A DNA stretch of 64,000 nt, taken from the NCBI GenBank assembly GCA_005884765.1, contig VAZV01000141.1, positions 18,401 through 82,400 of the forward strand, written 5' to 3'. The notes beneath the pieces are model-generated. The model saw only the letters and a list, made by a program, of their open reading frames with translations. It did no database searches and had not been told where the DNA came from. The DNA comes from Alphaproteobacteria bacterium. Lineage in GTDB: Bacteria; Pseudomonadota; Alphaproteobacteria; Rhizobiales; Xanthobacteraceae. Below are positions 8,450-16,429 of the stretch, piece after piece. Each line of letters begins with the position of its first letter. The stretch's first letter is position 1. The translations under genes were made by a program, and so were the position numbers.

Positions 8450-9463
8450 TCACCCTTCAAGTCTCACTCTTGGATCAATCACGCCATAGAGGATGTCGAT
8501 CGCCAGATTGAGCAGCACATACATCACCGCCATGGTGAGCACAAAACCCTGGACCGGCGCGAAATCCGACGAGATCAGCGCTTCCACCGCGTAGGAGCCG
8601 ATGCCGGGCCAGGCGAAGACTTTCTCCACCAGCACGTTGGCGCCGAGCAGGAACGAGAACACCATGGAAAGCGTGGTGATGACGGGCAGCATGGCGTTGC
8701 GGAAGGCGTAGGTGACGATGACGGTGCCGGGCGACAGCCCGGAGGCGCGCGCGGTGCGCACGAAATCCGACGCCAGCACCGCCAGCATCGAGGCCCGTGT
8801 CATGCGCGCGATCGGCGCCAGCGAGAAGATCGCAAGCGTCAGCGAGGGCAGGATCAACTGGCTGAGCGCCGAACGAAACGCCTCGAAATCGCGCGCGATC
8901 AGCGTGTCGACCAGATAGAAACCAGTCACCGTCGGTGGGGCGCTGTAGAATACGTCGAGCCGGCCGAGCGGCGCCGGCGACCAGCCGAGCCGGAAATAGA
9001 AAATATAGACCAGCACCAGACCCGTGAAGAAGACCGGCAGCGAGACGCCGGCCGTAGTGGTGACCCGGCAGAGATGGTCGATCCATGAGCCCGGGCGGGT
9101 GGCGGCGAGCACGCCGAGCGGCAGCGCGATCGCTATGGAGACGAGAAGGCCGAGCAGTGTCAGTTCAGCCGAAGCCGGCAGGCGGTTGCGGATTTCGGCC
9201 GCGACCGGCTGGCCGGTCGTCAGCGAATTGCCGAAATCGCCATGCGCGAGATCGGCGGTATAGCGGAAGAACTGTTCGATCAGCGGCTTGTCGAAGCCGA
9301 GTTTCTTGCGGATCTGCTCGACCGCCTCTTTGTTCGCGGCAGGACCTGCGAAATAGGCGGCGGGATCGCCGGGCAGCGCGCGCGTCAACAGAAACGTGAC
9401 GATCACGACCCCGATCAGAGACGGGATCGCGAACATCAGCCGCTTGCCGATCATGGTCAGCAT
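8450..9463 (-). CDS. Peptide-type ABC permease (DppB-like)
   Basis: 337-residue integral membrane protein with the DppB/OppB hallmarks: an N-terminal membrane helix (RLMFAIPSLIGVV), the PGDPAAYFAG segment, and the EAA loop region (DFVRTARASGLSPGTV). Partner of the DppC-like permease downstream. Start ATG at 9463, with MIGKR at 9454 as an in-frame alternative. The 230 bases separating it from the binding-protein gene hold a palindromic repeat, a usual place for expression of the binding protein to be set higher than that of the membrane parts. Confidence 0.93.
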   Translation of the reverse strand: MLTMIGKRLMFAIPSLIGVVIVTFLLTRALPGDPAAYFAGPAANKEAVEQIRKKLGFDKPLIEQFFRYTADLAHGDFGNSLTTGQPVAAEIRNRLPASAELTLLGLLVSIAIALPLGVLAATRPGSWIDHLCRVTTTAGVSLPVFFTGLVLVYIFYFRLGWSPAPLGRLDVFYSAPPTVTGFYLVDTLIARDFEAFRSALSQLILPSLTLAIFSLAPIARMTRASMLAVLASDFVRTARASGLSPGTVIVTYAFRNAMLPVITTLSMVFSFLLGANVLVEKVFAWPGIGSYAVEALISSDFAPVQGFVLTMAVMYVLLNLAIDILYGVIDPRVRLEG

Positions 9464-9511
9464 GGCGGCCCCTCTCTTTGCGGCCGGAATGTCGCGACGG
9501 GACTGCTAGGG

Positions 9512-9614
9512 CTCCCTCCCCCGTTGCGGGGGAGGGTTGGGGAGAGGGGTAAGTCGAGAAGGCAGTGCGCGTGGCTACCCCTCTCCCTGCCCCTCCCCCG
9601 CAAGGGGGGAGGGA
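9512..9614. repeat. GC-rich palindromic intergenic repeat
   Basis: Two hairpin-forming blocks, CTCCCTCCCCCGTTGCGGGGG near 9512 and CCCCTCCCCCGCAAGGGGGG near 9590, flank GGGGAGAGGGG / CCCCTCTCCC arms, so the whole element can fold on itself. It lies between the binding-protein and first permease genes. It may stabilise the upstream part of the mRNA; that is inference from position. Confidence 0.75.
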
Positions 9615-9696
9615 ATAAGTGAGTGGTGCGCCCCTCACTCGGAAACAGAGAAGGCAAAGCCGAAGCCGATGTGCCGCCCGCGGTCAGCATGAGGGC

Positions 9697-11316
9697 TCAT
9701 CCCTTCACCAGCGCACGATAATCGAGCCGGCGGTGGAACCAGTATTGATAGCCCGAGATGTTCTTCTGCATCGCGACGTTGACGAAGGGCTGATACAGCG
9801 GGATGCGCGGCACGTCGGCAAAGGCGAGATCGACGAAGCTTTTGACGTCGGTGTCGTAGGTTGCCTTGTCGCCGGCCGCGGCCGCAACGCGCGCGCCATC
9901 GATCAGCTTGTCCATGTCGGGCGATTTGTAGTTCATGGTGTTGAAGACGGAATTGTTGCCGTGATAGCACCAGTAGAAAAAGTATTCGGGGTAGTCGAGC
10001 CAGCCCGAGAACACGTTGGTGTAGAGCGGCATCTCCTTCTTGTTGAGTTCGGTGCGCCAGTTGGCGCCGGGCACCTTGTTGATCGTGGTCTTGATGCCGA
10101 GCTGCGCCAGGCTCTCCTGCACCAGCACGCAAAGCGGCTCGTTGACGCCGGCGAAATTCAGGTCGAACGAGATCGTGGTCTCGAATCCGTCGGCGTAACC
10201 GGCCTCGGTCAATAGCGCCTTCGCCTTCGCCATGTCGGTGGAATATTTGGTCGGCTGCGGCCAGGCGACTTCGGTCGGCCTGTCGGTGGCCGCACCGAAC
10301 ATCGGATTGGCGAGCCCGAACAGCACCGCGTCCATGATCTTCTGGTACGGTATGGCGTAGGCCATCGCTTGTCGCACCTTCGGATTGTCGAACGGCGGTT
10401 TGGTCACGTTCATGCCGATATACTGGATGCCGTTGGAGAACGGCAGCGACACCACGTCGAGCTTGCCGCTCGCCTTCATCTCCTGGAAATCCTTGAACGG
10501 CAGCTCGTAGGAGATATCGGCATCGCCGCGCTCCAGGAGCGCGCGGCGGTTGCCGGCTTGCGGCACCATGCGCCAGATCACGCGCTTGATCTTCGGCAGC
10601 GGACCGCCGACCCACTCGTCGTTGCGCTCCATGATGACTTCGGTGCCGGCGGTCCACTTCGTCACCTTGTAGGCGCCGGAGCCCGCCGTCTGCTGCTTGG
10701 TATACTCGAGACCCCAGGGGTCTTTCTCGCCGGCATTCTTTTTCACGAGCTCGGAGTTCACCACGCAGGGCACGATGACCGCGAGATCGGGTATCGTCAG
10801 GCGGTCCTTCTTCGCAAAATCCACCCGCACGGTGTTGTCGTCGACCATGACAAACTGCTCGGGCTTGGTCAGCGAGCCCGCGCTCATCTGGAAGGTCGGG
10901 AAGCCGCCAACGCTGACGGCGCGGTCGAGCGACCACTTCACATCCTTGGCGGCCACAGGCGTGCCGTCGTGAAACTTCGCATTCTTCTTCAGTTTGAACG
11001 TCACCGACATGTCGCCGACATTCATGTCTTCGGCGAGTTCTCCCTTGAACTTGTCGCGGTCGTAATAGGGCACGCCGCCCGGACCGCTCTTCATCTCGTG
11101 GCTGATCAGGCGGTCGTAGCAATTCCACGACACTTCGTAGCCCGGCACGTTGGTGCCGACGCCGTGGATATCGAGATTGTTGGGGCCGCCTTCGGAGACG
11201 ATCAACAGCGTCTCGGAGCGGGCGTCGGCCTTGGCGGCAGACCAGATTGCAGGCGCCGGCGCAAGCGCGCCAGCCGCGACCCCGGTGACGGATTTCAGGA
11301 AGTCGCGGCGCTTCAT
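9697..11316 (-). CDS. ABC transporter substrate-binding protein, family 5 (DppA-like)
   Basis: 539-residue periplasmic binding protein with a Tat signal (MKRRDFLKSV then a hydrophobic stretch ending near KADA). The mature part has the SBP family 5 features, including LNAD/LDIHG-like N-terminus, ISHEMKSG and a long C-terminal lobe. ATG at 11316 places the twin arginines at residues 3-4 and is preferred over the longer frame to 11367. First gene of the transporter-atzGEH-gntR operon; a sigma-54-type promoter lies about 45 bases upstream. Family 5 proteins bind peptides but also opines, nickel chelates, sugars and other small solutes. Confidence 0.93.
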   Translation of the reverse strand: MKRRDFLKSVTGVAAGALAPAPAIWSAAKADARSETLLIVSEGGPNNLDIHGVGTNVPGYEVSWNCYDRLISHEMKSGPGGVPYYDRDKFKGELAEDMNVGDMSVTFKLKKNAKFHDGTPVAAKDVKWSLDRAVSVGGFPTFQMSAGSLTKPEQFVMVDDNTVRVDFAKKDRLTIPDLAVIVPCVVNSELVKKNAGEKDPWGLEYTKQQTAGSGAYKVTKWTAGTEVIMERNDEWVGGPLPKIKRVIWRMVPQAGNRRALLERGDADISYELPFKDFQEMKASGKLDVVSLPFSNGIQYIGMNVTKPPFDNPKVRQAMAYAIPYQKIMDAVLFGLANPMFGAATDRPTEVAWPQPTKYSTDMAKAKALLTEAGYADGFETTISFDLNFAGVNEPLCVLVQESLAQLGIKTTINKVPGANWRTELNKKEMPLYTNVFSGWLDYPEYFFYWCYHGNNSVFNTMNYKSPDMDKLIDGARVAAAAGDKATYDTDVKSFVDLAFADVPRIPLYQPFVNVAMQKNISGYQYWFHRRLDYRALVKG

Positions 11317-11360
11317 GGGATGCTCCAACGCTACGTGGGAAACGGGCTGTTGGAGCCGAC

Positions 11361-11379
11361 TTCGCAAGGTTTATGCCAA
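11361..11379 (-). promoter_or_regulatory. Putative sigma-54 (-24/-12) promoter of the atz-linked operon
   Basis: On the - strand this reads TTGGCATAAACCTTGCGAA. It fits TGGCAC-N5-TTGC with the GG and GC doublets at the required spacing, and places a transcription start near 11352, about 35 bases before the binding-protein ATG. Sigma-54 control is common for nitrogen-scavenging operons (NtrC-activated). A second TTGGCA lies 13 bases further upstream. I saw no confident NtrC site. Confidence 0.55.
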
Positions 11380-11580
11380 GCCTTAATGCCAACCTAACGG
11401 TGGACTAAGCCTATGATCCAGCTTTCAAACGTTGGAGCATTCGGTCGAATCCGCGTGGGGCGGCATTGCATACGGAGAGATAGTATTGCCTATTTTTGGG
11501 GCAGATATTTCCGGCGCCCGCTCCTTGGACGCGATGCCCACCGCCAAATCTCACTTTGTTTTTGGTCGCGCATACCGCCG

Positions 11581-12535
11581 TCAGTTCGGCCAGATCAATT
11601 CCTGCAATTGGAACAGGTCATCGGCATTCTGCTGCCAACCCTCGACATGAATGTGCTTGTTGGGATCGCTGGCGCGATGCAGCAGAAGTAGCGCCATCAG
11701 CCGGCGCTTCAATGCGAAGTCGATGTCTGCCCGCGCGTATCCGAATCCACCGAAAAGGCTTTGAACGCGTTGCGGCCTTCCCGCGGTCATGAATGCGCTC
11801 GGGCCAAGTAAATCGTATTCGCATTCGCCCCATCCCGTTAGCACATCGCCAAAGTCAATCAGTCCCGAAAGCCCCCACTCGCCGCTCACAGCTCAGCAGG
11901 AAATTCTCAGGAATGTATTCTCCCGTCAGGATCACCGGCGGTGCGTCGAGGGGAATGAGGGCGGCTGCATCGCGGAGTAGCTCGTCGAGCCCATTCAGAA
12001 ATTTTTGCGGCAAACCGAGGCGCTCGTGCCTCGCCCGGCATCCTTCGATTTGTCCACGCATGAACGCGTCCCAGCGAGGCTCGATATCGAGCAGCCGTCC
12101 AGGCGGAACGTGCTGCACTTCTGCAATCGTCTCCCCGAGTTGCGCGAGGACACGCAGCTTCCCCTCTTCCGGCAACGCGGGCCATGCTTCTGCGCCGAGA
12201 ATGCCTGGCAAACGCGTCATGACAAGATACGGCCATTGATTGTGCTCCCCTTCGCAGACGATTTCGGGGATGGGGACACGAAGTCGTCCACAGAGCTCCG
12301 CCAGCGAGCCCCGCTCCGACACGAACTGGGCGCGATGCATTGGCGGAAAAATCTTTAGGATGAACGGACCATCGAGGCCGACGACAAGATTAGTGCCCGT
12401 TGCAAATATTTGAGGCGCCGTGCACGCCAAACCCTGGTCGCGGGCGATATCGAACGCCACCGGCAACCATTGCGACGGGTTGGCGCGTCACGCACGGAAA
12501 TCCTCGAAATTGGCCAGCCAGGGCAGTGGGTGCAT
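11581..12535 (-). pseudogene. Broken aminoglycoside-phosphotransferase-fold kinase gene
   Basis: The original gene runs from ATG 12535 (MHPLPWLANF...) to the stop at 11581. Codon 16 is TGA at 12490-12488, where the context FRA-stop-RANPSQW suggests a former TGG (Trp). After about 200 more residues the frame shifts near 11890: an extra base sits between ENFLLS and the frame that continues SGEWGLSGLIDFGDVL. The kinase signatures remain readable: the PYLVMTRLPG hinge, TGEYIPENFLL loop and IDFGD metal-binding motif. Two independent lesions make a pseudogene more likely than a sequencing fault. The ancestral product was an APH/choline-kinase-type small-molecule kinase; its substrate is unknown. 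Confidence 0.78.
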
Positions 12536-12584
12536 GATTGGGTGTGCTACGCGACGGAGTGGGGTATGAAGCGCGGCGGGGCTT

Positions 12585-13910
12585 CTAGCGATCCGGGCTC
12601 GCGCGCTCGAACTGACGCAACAGCTTGTCGCCGCGCTCGACCGCGGAATCGAGGGCTGCTTGTGCCGGTTTCTTGCCGCTGAACGCCTGCTCGAGCTCGT
12701 CGTCGATCACATCGCGGATCAAGACAAAGGATCCAAGTCGCACGCCTTTCGAATTCTCGGTCGGTGGCTTCAACGTGATTTCCTCGATCGAGATCGCAGT
12801 GCCGGGATTGCGGTCATAGAAGCCTTGCGCGCGGGTCAGGTCGAACGCGGCACGCGTCACCGGAAGATAGCCGGTGTTCTGGTGCCAGGATGCCTGAACT
12901 TCCGGCTTCGACAGGAAGCTGAAGAATTTTGCGACGCCCTTGTATTCATCGGATGGCCGGTTGCGCAGCACCCACAATGTCGCGCCGCCGATGATGGTGT
13001 TCTGCGGCGCGCCGGCGACATCCGGCCAATACGGCAGCATGCCGTAGCCGACCTCGAATTTCGAATTGGCCTTGATGTCGGCGCGGGTCGCCGACGAGCC
13101 GATGAAGATTCCGCATTCGCCGTTCTGAAACCGCGGCTCCGCGGTCTGCGCGCGGCCGCTATAGTCGAACGCTTTCGTCGACTGCCATTCCACAAGCTGC
13201 GAGATATGGCGCACCATCAGCGGATTATTGAACGTCAAGACCGCATCGAGCCCGCCAAAGCCGTTGGCCCTGGTCGAGATCGGCAGATTATGAAATGCGG
13301 AAAAATTCTCGACATTGATCCACGACGGCCACGACGTGGTGAAGCCGCAAACCGCGCCCGCCGCGCGCAGCTTTTTTGCGGCGTCACCGACCTCCGGCCA
13401 GGTCTTGGGCGCCACTTCCGGATCGAGGCCCGCATCGCGGAACAGCTTCTTGTTGTAGTAAAGGATCGGCGTCGAGGCGTTGAACGGAAACGACAGCATG
13501 TTGCCGTCGACGTCGGCGTAATAGCCTGACACGGCCGGGAGGTACGCGGCCGGCGAAAAGGCTTCCTGCTCGTCTCGCATCAACTCGAATACCGGATAGA
13601 TCGCGCCCTTTGCGGCCGTCATGGTCGCGGTCGCAATCTCGTTGACCTGGACGATCGCAGGCTGGCTGCGCGAACGAAACGCGAAGATCGCAGCCGTCAC
13701 GGTTTCGGTATAGCTGCCCTTGTAGCTCGGGATCACCCGGTATTGGGATTGCGAAGCGTTGAAATCGGCGGCGAGCCTCTCAACCTGCTTGCGCAGTTCG
13801 CCGGACATGGCATGCCACCAATGGATCTCGGTGACCGCCTGCGCCGGCGATGAGAGGCCGATGGCAATCGCTATTGCCGCAAGCTGCAGAAATCTGAACG
13901 CCGGGTTCAC
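12585..13910 (-). CDS. Orphan extracellular solute-binding protein, UgpB-like
   Basis: 441-residue SBP family 1 protein similar to glycerol-3-phosphate-binding UgpB: signal peptide with cleavage after SPAQA, then TEIHWWHAMSG, PFNASTPILYYNKKLF and IIGGATLWVL, all typical of UgpB. GTG at 13910 gives a compact signal peptide; TTG at 13928 is also in frame. No ugpA, ugpE or ugpC genes are adjacent, which is unusual for a transport component. It is divergent from a kinase gene with a large periplasmic helical domain, so a role as sensor accessory protein is possible. Substrate in glycerol-phosphate or related polyol range is inferred from family only. Confidence 0.88.
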   Translation of the reverse strand: MNPAFRFLQLAAIAIAIGLSSPAQAVTEIHWWHAMSGELRKQVERLAADFNASQSQYRVIPSYKGSYTETVTAAIFAFRSRSQPAIVQVNEIATATMTAAKGAIYPVFELMRDEQEAFSPAAYLPAVSGYYADVDGNMLSFPFNASTPILYYNKKLFRDAGLDPEVAPKTWPEVGDAAKKLRAAGAVCGFTTSWPSWINVENFSAFHNLPISTRANGFGGLDAVLTFNNPLMVRHISQLVEWQSTKAFDYSGRAQTAEPRFQNGECGIFIGSSATRADIKANSKFEVGYGMLPYWPDVAGAPQNTIIGGATLWVLRNRPSDEYKGVAKFFSFLSKPEVQASWHQNTGYLPVTRAAFDLTRAQGFYDRNPGTAISIEEITLKPPTENSKGVRLGSFVLIRDVIDDELEQAFSGKKPAQAALDSAVERGDKLLRQFERASPDR

Positions 13911-14332
13911 GATTAAGACCAATTCCAATCTGCCGCAGCAGCCGTGCCACTAGCGTTTGGCGCCGTGATAGAGCCTCGGACTTTCAGATGCAATCCGCAA
14001 AAGCCCGGTCGCACCGCACAATTGACGATAACCGCGGTATCGGCGAATAGGCAGCTACCGCCAAGATTGAATTGAACCTTTTCCTCCCGCCATAGACATC
14101 ATCATAAGGGGATGAGTTTGCCTGTGTACAGCTGCAGCCGCGCCGATCTTCCGCGGACCCCAGCAATCGTTGTCGCGCTGACGGTAGCCGCAACGGGGGT
14201 GATCGCGTGCGAATCTCGTGCCGCCGACACCCGGAACGAAGATCATCCGACCGCACAGGCGCTGCGCTGCACGGGCCGCCTGATTGCGGACCCCGCGGTT
14301 ACGCGGCCGATCGAACGCATCCGCAAGGTGGG
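13911..14332. other. Divergent intergenic region between the binding protein and kinase genes
   Basis: About 420 bases that must carry the promoters of both the UgpB-like gene and the phosphorelay operon. An open frame of 74 codons (14112-14336, + strand) ends in a GTGA overlap with the kinase start, but has a poorly spaced ribosome-binding site and no recognisable family, so I do not call it a gene. I see no convincing terminator or repeat here. Confidence 0.4.
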
Positions 14333-16429
14333 GTGAGAGTCGTCTTGGCAGTGCCCTCTCGATCCGAAGTTGCGGAACGACCGGCGAGCCTCGCCGCGCG
14401 AGGCCGTGCGCGCATCGTAGGCCTGCTCCGCGCGGTGCCGATCCGCTGGCGCATCCTGTCGATCGCGGCACTGAACTCGGCCGTCGTCGTGGTGCTCGCC
14501 GCGATGATCTATAACGGCGCCCAGGTGCTGGGCTCGGCCTGGGACGACGTGCGGCAGGTGCGCGAGTCCGACAAGATCCTGGCGCTGCTGGAGAGCGAGA
14601 CCAGCCGGCTGCAGAACCTGATCCATCGCTACATCAACCAGCCGAGCCCCGAACTGTTCGCCGAGATCCTGCTGCTGCGCGAGGCGGTGCTCGGCACGCT
14701 CACGACCCGCGCCTCGACCGATCCGATGTTGTCCGGGTCGGTGGAAGAGCTTGAGCGCGTCACCGACCGCTTCCTCAACGGCTTTGGCGACCTGCGCGGC
14801 GTGCAGGCGACGATCGCCAAGACCTATGATCAGGAAGTGCTGGGTCCCGCCAAAGACATCGCCGGGCTTTATTCGATCATCGAAGGGGCGACAGGCCACC
14901 GCGACGCGCTGATCTGGCCGGCGCTTGGAAAATCCCGCGAGGCCTTCACCGCCATGCTGGTCGCCGCCAACGCCTACTACCTCTCGCTGGCCTCGGCGTC
15001 CGCCGAGGAAGCGCGCCGCAATACCGAGACCATCGAACGGACCATTCCGGTGATGACCGAGCTTGCCGACAACGATTTGCAGCGCATGGCGCTGCAGCGA
15101 TTGGGCGCGCGGACGGTCGCGCTGCGCGAAGGGTTGGCGAAATTGTCCGAACAGCTTTCAAGCCGCACTGATTTGTTGCGCAATACGATCGATGCCAGCC
15201 AAGCGGAGGCGATCGGCGCCATCGACGACTTGTCGGTCAAGATGCGACAGCGCGAACAGAAGGCGCAAGAGACGTTCGACCGGACGCTCGGCGACATCTC
15301 GCGCCGGGTGTTGACGATCGCGGTGATCTTCCTCGGCATCATCCTCACCGTCGGCGTTTTGATCGCGCTCTCGATCCGGCTGCCGCTGCAGCAGATCATG
15401 GCGGCGATGCGCGCGATCACCTCGGGTGACTACGACCGCCAGGTGCAGGGAACGAGCGCACGCGACGAAGTCGGCGCCATGGCGCGGGCGGTCGAGGTGT
15501 TCCGGGAAAACGCCATCGCCAAGCGCAAGACCGAGGACGAGTTGCGCACCTCGAAGGAAAAGGCCGAGAGCGCGCTGCTCGAGCTCAGCGCCGCCCAGCA
15601 AAACCTGATCGATTCCGAACGGCTGGCTGCGCTCGGCGGACTGGTGGCCGGCGTCGCCCATGAGGTCAATAACCCGATCGGCATCAGCCTGACGGTGGCC
15701 TCAAGCTTCGCACGACGCTCCGAGATGTTCGAGGCCGAGCTCAAATCCGACGCTGCACTGCGCCGCTCGCAGCTGGAGGAATTCGTGCGCTCCTCGCGCG
15801 ACGCGTCCCAGCAGCTGGTAGCAAATCTGCACCGCGCCGGCGAGCTGATCCAGTCGTTCAAACAGGTCGCGGTCGACCGCTCGCACGCCGAGCGACGGTC
15901 GTTCAGCCTTGGCGAAGCAACCGACCAGATCATCGCAAGCCTGCGCCCGGTCCTCAAGCGCGCGCCGATCTCGCTCTCGCTCGATGTGCCAGAGGGCCTC
16001 GTGATCGACGGCTATCCCGGTTCCTACGGGCAGATCCTGACCAATCTGTTCCTGAACGCCGCTAATCATGCCTTTGCCGATGGCCGCGCCGGAACCATCT
16101 CGATTTCGGCCCGGCCGCGCGGCCATGACGACGTCGAGATCATTTTTGCCGACGATGGCGCCGGAATGACGCCGGATGTGCAACGGCAGGCCTTCGACCC
16201 GTTCTTTACCACCCGGCGCAACGACGGCGGCACCGGCCTCGGCCTCCATATCGTCTACAATCTGGTTACCCAACAGCTCGGCGGCCACATGATGCTGGAG
16301 TCAAGGCTGGGACAAGGCACCACCTTTCGCATTATCATGCCCAGGGTGGCCCGGGGCGATCCCGCGACCACCGAAACCTTAGCCGACGGAACTGCTCAAT
16401 GGCCGAACCGGACGATGTCCTCCACCTGA
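14333..16429 (+). CDS. Membrane sensor histidine kinase with TorS-like periplasmic domain
   Basis: About 698 residues. A membrane helix (~41-63) is followed by ~260 periplasmic, almost entirely helical residues, a second helix (~326-350), HAMP, a coiled coil, a HisKA domain with phospho-accepting His ~443 (GVAHEVNNPIG) and a HATPase domain (NAANHAF, DDGAGM, TGLGLHI). The long all-helical sensor resembles TorS-type receptors that read a periplasmic binding protein; an orphan binding-protein gene is divergent next door. Start is uncertain among GTG 14333, TTG 14345 and GTG 14351. The 3' end overlaps the next kinase gene by 31 bases, so the three signalling genes are cotranscribed. Confidence 0.88.
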   Translation: MRVVLAVPSRSEVAERPASLAARGRARIVGLLRAVPIRWRILSIAALNSAVVVVLAAMIYNGAQVLGSAWDDVRQVRESDKILALLESETSRLQNLIHRYINQPSPELFAEILLLREAVLGTLTTRASTDPMLSGSVEELERVTDRFLNGFGDLRGVQATIAKTYDQEVLGPAKDIAGLYSIIEGATGHRDALIWPALGKSREAFTAMLVAANAYYLSLASASAEEARRNTETIERTIPVMTELADNDLQRMALQRLGARTVALREGLAKLSEQLSSRTDLLRNTIDASQAEAIGAIDDLSVKMRQREQKAQETFDRTLGDISRRVLTIAVIFLGIILTVGVLIALSIRLPLQQIMAAMRAITSGDYDRQVQGTSARDEVGAMARAVEVFRENAIAKRKTEDELRTSKEKAESALLELSAAQQNLIDSERLAALGGLVAGVAHEVNNPIGISLTVASSFARRSEMFEAELKSDAALRRSQLEEFVRSSRDASQQLVANLHRAGELIQSFKQVAVDRSHAERRSFSLGEATDQIIASLRPVLKRAPISLSLDVPEGLVIDGYPGSYGQILTNLFLNAANHAFADGRAGTISISARPRGHDDVEIIFADDGAGMTPDVQRQAFDPFFTTRRNDGGTGLGLHIVYNLVTQQLGGHMMLESRLGQGTTFRIIMPRVARGDPATTETLADGTAQWPNRTMSST

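Noticed and set aside
9512..9614. Regular GC-rich repeat considered as a CRISPR-like array
   Set aside because: There are only two inverted blocks, no evenly spaced direct repeats, no spacers and no cas genes.
9635..11392. 585-codon open frame on - strand overlapping the binding-protein gene
   Set aside because: An out-of-frame shadow of a GC-rich gene; its translation is Arg/Ala-rich low-complexity sequence, while the other frame encodes a clear family 5 binding protein.
14112..14336. 74-codon open frame on + strand ending in a GTGA overlap with the kinase gene
   Set aside because: The ribosome-binding-like AAGGGG abuts the ATG, composition is not protein-like beyond one hydrophobic patch, and no family is recognisable. 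Overlap at GTGA could be coincidence.
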